Shown: in pieces, positions 1-8,427 of the stretch
How the letters are laid out: the number at the start of each line of letters is the position of its first letter
Position numbering within the stretch: the first letter of the stretch is position 1
Origin: Actinomadura citrea
GTDB taxonomy: Bacteria > Actinomycetota > Actinomycetes > Streptosporangiales > Streptosporangiaceae
Direction of reading: 5' to 3'
Length of the DNA: 64,000 nucleotides
NCBI RefSeq assembly: GCF_013409045.1
Contig: NZ_JACCBT010000001.1
Span: forward strand, 8,162,669 to 8,226,668
The notes under the pieces: generated by a model
Databases searched by the model: none
What the model was told of the DNA's origin: nothing
The model's input: only the letters and a program-made list of their open reading frames with translations
Position numbers and translations under genes: made by a program

Positions 1-930
1 GGCGTTGCGCTCGATGACGGCGTTCGCGGCGGACAGGATCGTCTGCGTGGAGCGGTAGTTCTGCTCCAGCAGGATCGTGGTGGCGTCGGTGTAGTCGCGC
101 TCGAACTCGAGGATGTTGCGGATGGTCGCCCCGCGGAAGGCGTAGATCGACTGGTCGGCGTCGCCGACGACGCACAGCTCGGCGGCCCCGACGCCCTCCA
201 CGGGCGCGGTCAGCTCGCGGACGAGCTCGTACTGCGCGTGGTTGGTGTCCTGGTACTCGTCCACCAGGACGTGCCGGAAGCGGCGCCGGTAGTGCTCGGC
301 GGCCTCGGGGAACACCTGCAGCAGGTTGACCGTCATCATGATCAGGTCGTCGAAGTCCATGGCGCCGGCCTGCTGCAGGCGCGCCTGGTACATCTCGTAG
401 GCCTCGGCGAGCGTCTGCTCCATGTGCGTGGACGCCCGCGCCTTGAACGACTCGTAGTCGATCAGCTCGTTCTTCAGGTTGGAGACCTGCGCGCTGAACG
501 ACTTCGGCGGGTAGCGCTTCGGGTCGAGGTCGAGCTCGCGGCACACGAGCGCCATCAGCCGGTTCGCGTCGGCCTGGTCGTAGATCGAGAAGCTCGTGGG
601 GAACCCGAGGCGCTTGGCCTCGCGGCGCAGGATCCGGACGCACGCGGAGTGGAACGTCATCACCCACATGGCCCGCGAGCGCGGCCCGACGAGGGCGTCC
701 ACCCGCTCCTTCATCTCGGCGGCGGCCTTGTTGGTGAAGGTGATCGCGAGGATCTGGCCGGGGTGCACCTCCCGCTCGCCGAGCAGGTGGGCGATGCGGT
801 GGGTGAGCACCCGGGTCTTGCCCGAGCCGGCGCCGGCGACGATCAGCAGGGGGCTGCCGGAGTGCACGACGGCGGCGCGCTGCTGCGGGTTGAGGCCGTC
901 CAGCAGGGGGTGAGCTTCGGTCTTCGACAT
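1..930 (-). CDS. pcrA: ATP-dependent DNA helicase PcrA/UvrD, N-terminal 310 codons (runs off window)
   Basis: Superfamily 1 3'-5' DNA helicase acting in nucleotide excision repair and removal of obstacles to replication. Reading inward from the ATG at 930 the protein begins MSKTEAHPLLDGLNPQQRAA. It shows the Walker A motif GAGSGKT near residue 35, the TFTNKAA motif Ia, the helicase motif II DEYQDTN near residue 220 and motif III GDADQSIYAFRGA near residue 255. The C-terminal half lies beyond position 1. It is divergent from the metallopeptidase gene. UvrD and PcrA cannot be separated on the N-terminus alone; PcrA is the usual actinobacterial member. Confidence 0.95.
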   Translation of the reverse strand, partial: MSKTEAHPLLDGLNPQQRAAVVHSGSPLLIVAGAGSGKTRVLTHRIAHLLGEREVHPGQILAITFTNKAAAEMKERVDALVGPRSRAMWVMTFHSACVRILRREAKRLGFPTSFSIYDQADANRLMALVCRELDLDPKRYPPKSFSAQVSNLKNELIDYESFKARASTHMEQTLAEAYEMYQARLQQAGAMDFDDLIMMTVNLLQVFPEAAEHYRRRFRHVLVDEYQDTNHAQYELVRELTAPVEGVGAAELCVVGDADQSIYAFRGATIRNILEFERDYTDATTILLEQNYRSTQTILSAANAVIERNA

Positions 931-1292
931 CACGTGCGAGTCTACGGCGCTGCGCGGACGTTTTCGGCGCGTCCGCCGAGCCGGGGCGTCCCGGACCCGC
1001 CCGCCCGCGCGCCGGACGCCCCCGCGGGCGCCGCCTCCGCGTCCGGCCGATACCCCCTGTGAGCTTGATCAGGGGCCCGGCGGCTGCATGTGGACACATG
1101 GGGCGCCTTTTGGACACGGTGGGTTGACTCGATCTCACGTCGCGACTGACGTTGGAGGTAGAGCGGACGGGGGTCGGGCACCGGCCCGGCCCGTACTCGG
1201 AATGCAAGTCCCCGTATTGCATGCCCGCATGTTCGCGTACAGCGACGCAGAGTCAACAGGACTCGCGCACTGTCACAGGGGAGGTGGCTTTG
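931..1292. other. Divergent intergenic region between pcrA and the metallopeptidase gene
   Basis: A 362-bp stretch with no convincing gene. It holds a 7-bp-arm hairpin (GCGGACG at 954-960, CGTCCGC at 970-976) just upstream of pcrA. Two direct TGGACAC copies lie 20 bp apart (1091-1097 and 1111-1117). A TTGACT hexamer at 1124-1129 could be a -35 element for the rightward gene, but no good -10 follows. An open frame runs from 1152 into the metallopeptidase, but the Shine-Dalgarno supports the later start at 1293. Confidence 0.4.
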
Positions 1293-2738
1293 ATGACCCA
1301 CCAGCAGGAACTCCAGACGCAGTTCGACGCCGAGGTCGTGGTGCCCGCGCAGTGGCCGGGACGGGCGTCCCAGGCGGCGCCGCCGCCGCTTCCGCGTTCC
1401 GTCCCGCGGCCGGTGCCGGTTCCGGTACCGGCGCAGCCCGGCCACAGGTTCCTGATCTACAAGCAGGACCCGTCGGTCGCCGAACTGGGCTCGCGGCTGA
1501 CCTACATCCCCACCGTGGTGCTGAACGGCCCCATGGACGTGCGCGTCCAGACCGAGTTGCAGGGTGTCACCCCGATCGCGCGCAACATCAGCGGCGACTT
1601 CGTGTTCACCGCCGGCACCCCGGAGTTCGACTGCGCGCACACGTTCGCCGTCGTCCGGGAGACGATGGCCATGTACGAGCGGCACAACGGCGGGGTCCCG
1701 ATCCCGTTCGCGTGGAACGTCGGGGGCAACACCGAGCGCGTCACGGTGTTCCCGCACGCCGCCGAGGGCGCGAACGCGTTCTACTCGCGGACGGCCAAGG
1801 CGCTGAAGTTCCTCTTCTTCACGCCGAAGGGACAGCCCGCGTCGAACGTGCTCTTCACGTGCCAGTCCTTCGACATCGTCGCGCACGAGACCGGCCACGC
1901 GATCCTGGACGGCCTCAAGCCCGGCTGGCTTTCGGCGGACGCCCCGCCGCAGACCGGCGGCCTGCACGAGGCGTTCGGCGACATCACGGCGATCTTCCTG
2001 GCCCTGGCGCAACCGGACCAGGCGGAGGCGCTCGTCGCGCTCACCAAGGCGAACCTGCACGACAGGTCGTTCCTGGCGGAGATGGCGGAGCAGTTCGGCA
2101 AGGCGCTCGGCATGCCGTCCGGGCTCCGCAACGCCGACAACGACCTCAAGCTCAGCGAGGTCGGCAACGAGGTGCACTCGATCTCGCAGGTGTTCACCGG
2201 CGCGATCTACGACATCCTCGCCGACGTCTACACCTTCGAGCTGAGCCGGCAGCAGCGCACGAAGGACGCCACGGTCGTGCTGATCGAGACGGCGTCCGCG
2301 CTGTGCAGGCTCGTGTTCGACGCGATCGTCGCGTCCCCCGCGACCGACGCCCGGTACGTGGACGTGGCGAACAAGATGCTGCAGGCCTCGGCGGACCGCG
2401 GCGACCCGGCCGTCTACCGGACGTTCATCCGCAACCGGTTCGCCGTCCGGGAGGTCACGACGGCGGCGACGCCGCTGCGCGACCTGATGACCGGGCAGAT
2501 GGCGATGACCGAGGCCGCCTACACCGGAGACGGGCAGGACGTCACCGAGGTCGAGCCGCACGACGAGAACTCGGCGAGCCTGCTGGCCGCCCAGGACAGG
2601 TCGCGCTGCTGCGGGACGATGCAGATGCCCGAGTACCAGGCCGTCCCCGCGGAGAAGCTGGCCCAGGGCGGCTCGCTGGAGGACGACGACATCCTCCGCA
2701 GCCAGCTGGACGAGCTGCGCAGCACGTTCAGCAAGTAG
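1293..2738 (+). CDS. M4-like (gluzincin) zinc metallopeptidase, cytosolic
   Basis: Predicted zinc endopeptidase of 481 residues. The zinc motif HETGH lies at 198-202 and the third ligand is probably Glu226 in EAFGD (226-230), the thermolysin-type HExxH plus ExxxD arrangement. VHSISQ with His295 resembles the segment carrying the second catalytic His of M4 enzymes. There is no signal peptide. A Pro-rich segment (about 30-48, including PPL) separates a short N-terminal part from the catalytic region, reminiscent of protealysin-like short propeptides. The ATG at 1293 follows GGGGAGGTGG and is preferred over an ATG 47 codons upstream. The next gene encodes a probable emfourin, which supports the M4 assignment. 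The substrate is unknown. Confidence 0.8.
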   Translation: MTHQQELQTQFDAEVVVPAQWPGRASQAAPPPLPRSVPRPVPVPVPAQPGHRFLIYKQDPSVAELGSRLTYIPTVVLNGPMDVRVQTELQGVTPIARNISGDFVFTAGTPEFDCAHTFAVVRETMAMYERHNGGVPIPFAWNVGGNTERVTVFPHAAEGANAFYSRTAKALKFLFFTPKGQPASNVLFTCQSFDIVAHETGHAILDGLKPGWLSADAPPQTGGLHEAFGDITAIFLALAQPDQAEALVALTKANLHDRSFLAEMAEQFGKALGMPSGLRNADNDLKLSEVGNEVHSISQVFTGAIYDILADVYTFELSRQQRTKDATVVLIETASALCRLVFDAIVASPATDARYVDVANKMLQASADRGDPAVYRTFIRNRFAVREVTTAATPLRDLMTGQMAMTEAAYTGDGQDVTEVEPHDENSASLLAAQDRSRCCGTMQMPEYQAVPAEKLAQGGSLEDDDILRSQLDELRSTFSK

Positions 2739-2824
2739 CACCGTTTCGCGGGGAGCCGTTCGGGAGGTGGCGACCCGCGGCGAGCGGGTAGGGAGCAGGC
2801 GAGTCGACGGGGAGGTGCGCGGGC

Positions 2825-3145
2825 ATGCGCGTGACGATCGAGAGCACCGGCGGTTTCAGCGGCCAGAGCGCCGTCGTCGCGCAGTACGACACCGCGGCCC
2901 TCCCCGCCGGACAGGCCGGCCGCGTCCGCGAGGCCGTGGACGCGCTGGCCGCCGCGCACGCCCGCGGCGGGACGGGCGAGATCGGCGCCGACCTGCCCGC
3001 GTACCGGATCACGGTCTCCGGGGACGGGGCGGAGGAGTACGGCGCGGAGGGTGAACCGCGCGTCTACGAGATACGGGGCGACCCGACCGCGGGAGTCGCA
3101 TCCGTCCTCGGCACACTCATCGAAGGCCCCGACGCCACCCCCTGA
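2825..3145 (+). CDS. Emfourin-type proteinaceous inhibitor of M4 metallopeptidase
   Basis: A 106-residue protein beginning MRVTIESTGGFSGQ, with a conserved-looking ADLPAYRITV segment near 57-66. Size, the N-terminal GGF pattern and position directly downstream of an M4-like peptidase match the emfourin family, whose founding member is a tight-binding inhibitor of protealysin encoded next to its target. The start follows GGGGAGGTG. It lies 86 bp after the peptidase stop on the same strand, so co-transcription is likely. No signal peptide, matching a cytosolic target. Assignment rests on pattern recognition; a profile search would settle it. Confidence 0.72.
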   Translation: MRVTIESTGGFSGQSAVVAQYDTAALPAGQAGRVREAVDALAAAHARGGTGEIGADLPAYRITVSGDGAEEYGAEGEPRVYEIRGDPTAGVASVLGTLIEGPDATP

Positions 3146-3211
3146 CTCCGCCCGGTGCGCCTTGGGGCCACCGTGGCGGGCCGGGAGCGCGGCACCGCCC
3201 GGACGCCGAGG

Positions 3212-3598
3212 TCAGTTCGTCTTGCGGTGGTCGCGGGCGGATTCGGCCGCGGCGTGGACGGCGGCGAGGTCCGCCCCGGTCGCGGCCATGGACGCGGCGG
3301 CGACGGCGCCCTCGACCAGCGGGGCGTCCGCGAGCAGCACGTCGTCGCCTTCGGCGTCCTCGATGAGCATCTTGGCCGTCAGCACGGAACTGCCGAGGTC
3401 GGCGAGCAGCACGACCCCGTCGCCGTCGTCCGCCGCGGCGACCGCCTGCTCGACGAGGTCGATGCTCGTCCCGAGGCGCCCTTCGGAGTCGCCGCCGGCG
3501 GGTTCGACGACGGCCTTGCCGACGCCCATCGCGCGGGCGACCTCGGCGACGCCTTCGGCGAGCGTCCGGCTGTGGGAGATGATGACGATCCCGACCAT
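3212..3598 (-). CDS. dhaM: PTS-dependent dihydroxyacetone kinase phosphotransferase subunit DhaM
   Basis: A 128-residue EIIA-mannose-type subunit that passes phosphate from HPr to the ADP bound in DhaL. The N-terminus MVGIVIISHSRTLAEG carries the phospho-accepting His9. VVLLADLGSS at about 65-75 is typical of the fold. Only the EIIA domain is present, without the HPr and EI-like extensions of the E. coli protein, so it must rely on general PTS proteins encoded elsewhere. The ATG at 3598 is preceded by GGGAGGGGTGAC and lies 1 bp after the dhaL stop. Last gene of the dhaKLM operon. Confidence 0.93.
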   Translation of the reverse strand: MVGIVIISHSRTLAEGVAEVARAMGVGKAVVEPAGGDSEGRLGTSIDLVEQAVAAADDGDGVVLLADLGSSVLTAKMLIEDAEGDDVLLADAPLVEGAVAAASMAATGADLAAVHAAAESARDHRKTN

Positions 3599-3599
3599 G

Positions 3600-4271
3600 T
3601 CACCCCTCCCCCGCAGCGTCTGAACCCGCGACACCGTCTGATCCCGCGACATCGGCGAGGGCTCTCAGCACCAGGGCGGTGGACGAGGCGCCGGGGTCCA
3701 GGTGCCCCTCGCTGCGTTCGCCCAGGTAACTGGCCCGGCCCTTGCGCGCCCGCATCGGGACGGTGCCGTCCGCGCCCTTCGCGGCGGCCTCGGCGGCGGC
3801 CCGCGCGCATCCGGCGAGGCCGGAGCCGTCCGCCAGGGCCGCCTCGTACGCCGCGACGGCCGGCGCCAGCGCGTCGACCATCGTCTTGTCGCCCTCGACG
3901 GCCTTCCCGAGATCCTGGACGCCCTGGAGGGCGGCCCGGAGCGCGGAGCCGAGCGCTGCGGCGTCCACGTCGGCGGCGTCGCCGAACGCCTTGCCCGCGC
4001 GGCGCAGCGCCGTCCCGTAGAGGGGGCCGGACGCGCCTCCGGTCTTCGACACGATGGCCCGGCCGGCGGCGATCAGCACCGCGCCCGGCGGGACGTCCCC
4101 GGGGAGCGCCTCCACGGCGGCGCGGAAGCCCCGGTCGAGGTTGAGGCCGTGGTCGCCGTCGCCGATCGCCGCGTCCAGCCGGGTCAGCCGCTCGGCGTCG
4201 GCGGACACCCGTTCGGCCGTCCGCCTGATCCAGGCCGCGAAGTCCCCCGCGTCCATCGAACCCGCGCTCAC
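3600..4271 (-). CDS. dhaL: Dihydroxyacetone kinase ADP-binding subunit DhaL
   Basis: A 223-residue nucleotide-binding subunit of dihydroxyacetone kinase. It keeps tightly bound ADP, which DhaM re-phosphorylates, and transfers the phosphate to dihydroxyacetone on DhaK. The hallmark AIGDGDHGLNL is near residue 34, SKTGGASGPLYGTA near 75-88, and GDKTMVDAL near 125; the Asp residues of the GDGDHG loop bind the Mg2+ ions. The GTG at 4271 overlaps the dhaK stop by four bases (GTGA), favouring coupled translation; an ATG five codons later (4256) is the alternative start. Confidence 0.93.
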   Translation of the reverse strand: MSAGSMDAGDFAAWIRRTAERVSADAERLTRLDAAIGDGDHGLNLDRGFRAAVEALPGDVPPGAVLIAAGRAIVSKTGGASGPLYGTALRRAGKAFGDAADVDAAALGSALRAALQGVQDLGKAVEGDKTMVDALAPAVAAYEAALADGSGLAGCARAAAEAAAKGADGTVPMRARKGRASYLGERSEGHLDPGASSTALVLRALADVAGSDGVAGSDAAGEG

Positions 4272-5263
4272 CGGCCCCACCGCAGCCCCGGCGTCTCGAC
4301 GGGCGCGTCCCACAGGCGGATCAGCTCGGGCGTCACCCGGCACACGCTGATCATGCAACCCGCCATCTCCAGACTGGTCACGTACGGCCCGACGAGGCGG
4401 CGGACGACGGTCGCGCCGTGCGCCTCCAGCCACTCGGCCGCCGCCGCGTAGGCGACGTACTGCTCGATCAGCGGGGTGCCGCCCATCCCGTTGACCAGCA
4501 CGAGCACCTCCGAACCCGACAGCGGCATGTCCGCGTCGATCGCGCTGAGCGTGGCGTCCACGATCTGCGCGGCGGTGCCGACCCGGACGCGTTCGCGGCC
4601 GGGCTCGCCGTGGATGCCGATGCCGAGCTCCATCTCGTCCTCGCCCAGCTCGAACGTCGGCGTCCCGGCCGCCGGGACCGTGCAGGACGACAGCGCCACG
4701 CCGAACGACCTGCTGCGCTCGTTCACCTCCCGTGCCACGGCCGCCACGTCCGCGAGGGGCGCGCCCTCCTCGGCGAGCGCCCCGGCGATCTTCTCGGCGA
4801 ACAGCGTGGCGCCGGTGCCGCGCCGGCCGGCGGTGAACGTGCTGTCCTCCACCGCGACGTCGTCGTCGACGACGACGGACACGACCTCGATGTCCTCGTC
4901 CTCGGCGAGTTCGGCGGCCATCTGGAAGTTCATGACGTCGCCGGTGTAGTTCTTCACCAGGTGCAGCACGCCGGCGCCGCCGTCCACCGCCATCGTCGCG
5001 GCGATGATCTGGTCGGGAACGGGAGAGGTGAAGACCTCGCCGCAGCAGGCCGCGTCCAGCATCCCGTGGCCGACGAATCCGGCGTGCAGCGGTTCGTGGC
5101 CGGATCCGCCGCCCGAGACCAGGGCGACCTTCCCGCTCCGCGGGGCGTCCCCCCGTATGACGGTCCCGTTCCCGGGGTCGACCTTCAGGGACGGGTGCGC
5201 GGCGGCCAGTCCGCGCAGGGCGTCGGACACCACGTCCGCCGGGGCGTTGATGAGTTTGCGCAT
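4268..5263 (-). CDS. dhaK: Dihydroxyacetone kinase substrate-binding subunit DhaK
   Basis: A 331-residue DhaK subunit that binds dihydroxyacetone covalently as a hemiaminal through a His. Here that residue is His218, in GIHGEPG. Other signatures are SGGGSGHEPLHAG at 50-62, CGEVFTSP at 74-81 and KNYTGDVMNF at 104-113. First gene of the leftward dhaK-dhaL-dhaM operon, divergent from the nucleoside hydrolase gene across about 100 bp. No dhaR/dhaS-type regulator lies beside it. The ATG at 5263 has only a weak Shine-Dalgarno (GAG, 8 nt). Confidence 0.95.
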   Translation of the reverse strand: MRKLINAPADVVSDALRGLAAAHPSLKVDPGNGTVIRGDAPRSGKVALVSGGGSGHEPLHAGFVGHGMLDAACCGEVFTSPVPDQIIAATMAVDGGAGVLHLVKNYTGDVMNFQMAAELAEDEDIEVVSVVVDDDVAVEDSTFTAGRRGTGATLFAEKIAGALAEEGAPLADVAAVAREVNERSRSFGVALSSCTVPAAGTPTFELGEDEMELGIGIHGEPGRERVRVGTAAQIVDATLSAIDADMPLSGSEVLVLVNGMGGTPLIEQYVAYAAAAEWLEAHGATVVRRLVGPYVTSLEMAGCMISVCRVTPELIRLWDAPVETPGLRWGR

Positions 5264-5365
5264 GTCTCAGCTCTACCCCGGCGAAGCGTCCCGTCCCAGG
5301 CCCAATCGCCGATCATGCGATTCGGGGGGTGCCCGGAGGGGTCCGCGCCCGCATAGGTTGCATCC

Positions 5366-6346
5366 GTGACGAAGGCACCGAAGATTCTTTATGACTGCGA
5401 CACCGGCATCGACGACGCGATGACGCTGCTCTATCTGGCCTCACTGGTCCAGGCGGGGAAGGCGGAGCTGGCGGCGGTCGGCACGGTGCACGGCAATATC
5501 GACCCGATGACCGGCGCGCTGAACACACTGCGGGTGCTGGAGGCCGCGGGCCTCACCTCGGGCGGGCGGGAGCCTGCCGGTCCGGCGGTGCCGGTCGCGG
5601 TCGGCGCCGCCCGGCCCATGGCGCAGGACGTCCACTACGCGCTGGACTGGCACGGCACCGACGGCCTCGGCGACACGCACCTTCCCGAGCCCGCGGGACG
5701 CCCGGTCGACGAGCCCGCCGCCGCGCAGATCGTCCGGCTGGCCCGCGCGATGCCCGGCGAGCTGACCCTGCTCGCGACCGGCCCCCTGACCAACCTCGGC
5801 TCGGCGCTGCTGCTGGACGGCGAGCTGCCGTCGCTGGTCCGCGAGGTCGTGGTGATGGGCGGCGCGTTCGATCATCCGGGCAACATCACCACGCACGCCG
5901 AGGCGAACATCTGGCACGACCCCGAGGCAGCCGACCTGGTGTTCGCGGCGGACTGGCCGATCGTCCTGGTACCGCTGGACGCCACGCACCCGACCGCCGT
6001 CCACGACGACTGGCTGGACCGGCTGGCCGCGCACGACACTCCCGTCGCCCGGTTCGCCGCGAACATCCTGGAGTTCTACGCGGACGCCTACACGCCCACC
6101 CTCAAGCGCCGGGGCGCGGTCATCCACGACGCACTCGCGGCGATGCTGATCGTCGACCCGGACCTCGGCGAGTACGTCCAGCGTCCGGTGCGGGTGGAGC
6201 TGCGAGGCGAGCTGACGCGGGGCACGACCGTGTGGGACGCCCGCTCCCTGCCCGCCGACGACACGCGCCGTCCGGTGAAGGTGGCCGTCGGCAGCGACGT
6301 GGCGCAGTTCCAGGAGCGCCTGCTGTCGGCCCTCCTCACCTTCTGA
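5366..6346 (+). CDS. Nucleoside hydrolase (IUNH family)
   Basis: A 326-residue inosine-uridine-preferring-type nucleoside hydrolase that cleaves N-glycosidic bonds of ribonucleosides to base and ribose. The Ca2+-binding N-terminal motif DCDTGIDDA is at residues 9-17. VVMGGAF near 170 and the Asn/Glu cluster NITTHAEANIW near 176-186 match the family's substrate pocket. Length is normal. It starts at GTG 5366 with a weak Shine-Dalgarno. No transporter or ribokinase is next to it, so substrate preference cannot be deduced. Confidence 0.92.
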   Translation: MTKAPKILYDCDTGIDDAMTLLYLASLVQAGKAELAAVGTVHGNIDPMTGALNTLRVLEAAGLTSGGREPAGPAVPVAVGAARPMAQDVHYALDWHGTDGLGDTHLPEPAGRPVDEPAAAQIVRLARAMPGELTLLATGPLTNLGSALLLDGELPSLVREVVVMGGAFDHPGNITTHAEANIWHDPEAADLVFAADWPIVLVPLDATHPTAVHDDWLDRLAAHDTPVARFAANILEFYADAYTPTLKRRGAVIHDALAAMLIVDPDLGEYVQRPVRVELRGELTRGTTVWDARSLPADDTRRPVKVAVGSDVAQFQERLLSALLTF

Positions 6347-6447
6347 GCAGGGCTCACATCCCGCCGGCCTCCGCCCCGGCCTCCCGGTGCGGGCGCGCGG
6401 CCGTCCGGCGTACCCGGAACGTTCACTGAAAGCAGCGATATCCGGGT

Positions 6448-7215
6448 ATGCCGGAACCGTTGGCCGACCTTATTGTTGAAGATGTGACCAACGTTCTGGA
6501 CGACAGCGAGCTGCAGCGGATCCTCGCCGTGATGGCGCATCCCGACGACGTCGACTTCGGCGCGGCCGGGACGGTGGCGGCCTGGACGGACCGCGGCATC
6601 GAGGTCGTCTACCTCATGGTCACCGACGGTGACGCGGGCGGCTTCGACGACGGCGTCACCCGCGAGGAGATGGCCGCCCTGCGCCGCGAGGAGCAGCGCG
6701 CCGCGGCCAAGTGCGTCGGGGTGAGCGACGTCCGGTTCCTCGGCTACCCGGACGGCCGGGTCGAGGTGGGCTTCGGCCTGCGCCGCGACATCGCCCGCGT
6801 GATCCGGCAGGTGCGCCCGGACCGGGTGCTGATGCCGAGCCCCGAGCGCAACTACGAGCGGATCTACCCGAGCCACCCCGACCACCGGGCGGTCGGGGCG
6901 GCCGCGCTCGACGCCGTCTACCCCGACGCCCGCAATCCCTACGCGTTCCCGGAGCTTCTCGCCGACGAGGGCCTGGAGGCGTGGACTGCGCGGGAGGTGT
7001 GGCTGTCCGGCGGCCCCGTCGTCAACCACTACGTCGACATCACCGACCGGTTCGACCGGAAGGTGAACGCGCTGCGGGCACACGCCAGCCAGACCGCGCA
7101 CATGGGGGACGGCCTGCCGGAGATGCTGCGCGGCTGGCTCGGGAGCAACGCCGCCGCTGCGGGGCTGCCCGAGGGCAGTCTCGCCGAGTCGTTCCAGGTC
7201 ATCGACACTGCCTGA
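6448..7215 (+). CDS. PIG-L/LmbE-family N-acetylglucosaminyl deacetylase
   Basis: A zinc-dependent deacetylase of the PIG-L family, 255 residues from this ATG. The zinc motif AHPDD is at 30-34 and a third ligand is probably in the YPSHPDHRAVG segment near 143-153. In actinomycetes family members deacetylate mycothiol intermediates (MshB, Mca) or other GlcNAc conjugates; this one lacks features that would let me call it MshB. The GTG at 6484 (reading VTNVLDDSEL) is a plausible alternative start because the conserved domain begins just after it and neither start has a strong Shine-Dalgarno. Confidence 0.88.
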   Translation: MPEPLADLIVEDVTNVLDDSELQRILAVMAHPDDVDFGAAGTVAAWTDRGIEVVYLMVTDGDAGGFDDGVTREEMAALRREEQRAAAKCVGVSDVRFLGYPDGRVEVGFGLRRDIARVIRQVRPDRVLMPSPERNYERIYPSHPDHRAVGAAALDAVYPDARNPYAFPELLADEGLEAWTAREVWLSGGPVVNHYVDITDRFDRKVNALRAHASQTAHMGDGLPEMLRGWLGSNAAAAGLPEGSLAESFQVIDTA

Positions 7216-7389
7216 GCACCACCGCTCGCGCGGACACCCGGCCCCGAGGTAATGCGCCGCCCTCACGAAGCCTCACCGAAGCGGTCAGGCCGCCCAAGTA
7301 TCGGTCACTTAGCAAATACAGTCTCTTACAAGCCGTAATCAGCTTCCGAGCGGGCATGTACCCCATGTGACAGAACTCGGGGGGTCGTC

Positions 7390-7845
7390 ATGCCGCGTGA
7401 GATCGAGGCCACCGCCACATCCGCCGCCGCGCCTGAGGTGATCTTCAAGCACCTGTGCGTCCCGGAGGCGTGGGACGAGTGGGGCGGTTTCTGGACCAGG
7501 GCGCGGCGGGAGTCCGCCGGTCAGGAGCACCCGAACGGGCTCGGGGCCGTCCGGTACATCCGGTCGTGGCGCGAGGAGGTCGTGGCCTGGGATCCGCCAC
7601 GCCACTACGGCTACATCGCGCTGGCGGGCCGTCCGGAGCGGCGCCTTCGCGCGGACATCACGCTGGAACCGCACTTCGCGGGCACGCTGATCCGCTGGCG
7701 CGGCGAGGTGGACGGCTTCCCGGGCACCGGACCGCTCACAAGCGCCGTCCTGCGCCGCCGCCTCGACGCCTACGCGCACCGTGTGGCGAGGCATTCCGAG
7801 CGCTGCGAACCAGGCTGCCCGGCCCGCCTACCAGGCGCCCTTTAG
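7390..7845 (+). CDS. SRPBCC-family (polyketide cyclase/dehydrase-like) protein
   Basis: A 151-residue protein with the pattern of the START/SRPBCC ligand-binding fold: an N-terminal strand (REIEATATSAAAPEVIFKHL), a WDEWGGFW helix segment, GLGAVRYIRSW near residue 54 and a C-terminal helix rich in Arg and Ala. Such proteins bind hydrophobic ligands or act as aromatases/cyclases. No biosynthetic neighbours suggest a ligand. The ATG at 7390 follows a G-rich stretch. The C-terminal tail (after about residue 140) runs into the edge of the degenerate repeat that follows. Confidence 0.75.
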   Translation: MPREIEATATSAAAPEVIFKHLCVPEAWDEWGGFWTRARRESAGQEHPNGLGAVRYIRSWREEVVAWDPPRHYGYIALAGRPERRLRADITLEPHFAGTLIRWRGEVDGFPGTGPLTSAVLRRRLDAYAHRVARHSERCEPGCPARLPGAL

Positions 7846-7957
7846 GCCCGCCCACACCCAGGCACGCACGCCGCACCAGGCGCGCACCCCAGGCGACGGC
7901 CGGCCACGACACACGCCCACGGGGCATGCACCGGAGATCGCACACCCGAAGGCCCAC

Positions 7958-8346
7958 GCACGACCGGTAGGTCACGCACGACCGCCAGGTCACGCATGAC
8001 CCACGGGACGCGCACGCCGAGCCACGCGCAACCACCAGGTGACGCACACCCAAAAGGGATGCACACCCGGGGGTTCACGCACGACCGGTAGGTCGCGCAA
8101 TCCGGGGGGATCGCGCGCCTCCGCCTGGTCATGCGCGGCCGGGGGCACGCACGGCCACCGGGACATGCACTCCTGCGGAGTCCTGCACGCCCGCCGGGTC
8201 GTGCGCGCCCAGTGGGCCTACGCGTCCACCGGGTCCTGCACGGGTGCGGGGATCTTGCGGGGCCGCCGGTACAGGCACGCCCGACAGGTGATGCACGGCC
8301 GGTTGGGCGCGCACCGGCGGTGGGGCACGCGTGCGCACCGGGGGGT
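7958..8346. repeat. Degenerate 18-bp tandem repeat (minisatellite), about 22 units
   Basis: Between the SRPBCC gene and the serine hydrolase the sequence can be split end to end into about 22 units of 16-20 bp, mostly 18, each beginning GCA or GCG. The approximate consensus is GCACGCCCGCCGGGTCAC. The clearest copies are at 7958-7975, 7976-7993, 8079-8096 and 8185-8202; a 19-bp stretch ending GACCGGTAGGTC recurs exactly (7955-7973 and 8076-8094). Less regular units extend left to about 7850. Unit lengths are not consistently multiples of three, so the array does not hold one frame, and short open frames across it are not credible genes. Confidence 0.8.
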
Positions 8347-8427
8347 GCGGGGATGCGCGCTCGGCTTGGGCGCTTGCCAGTTCGAGTTGGACGTTGGTTT
8401 CGGGTCGCACGACATTCGGGGGAATCG

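Noticed and set aside
7958..8346. CRISPR array
   Set aside because: Units are contiguous, 16-20 bp and degenerate, with no unique spacers and no cas genes.
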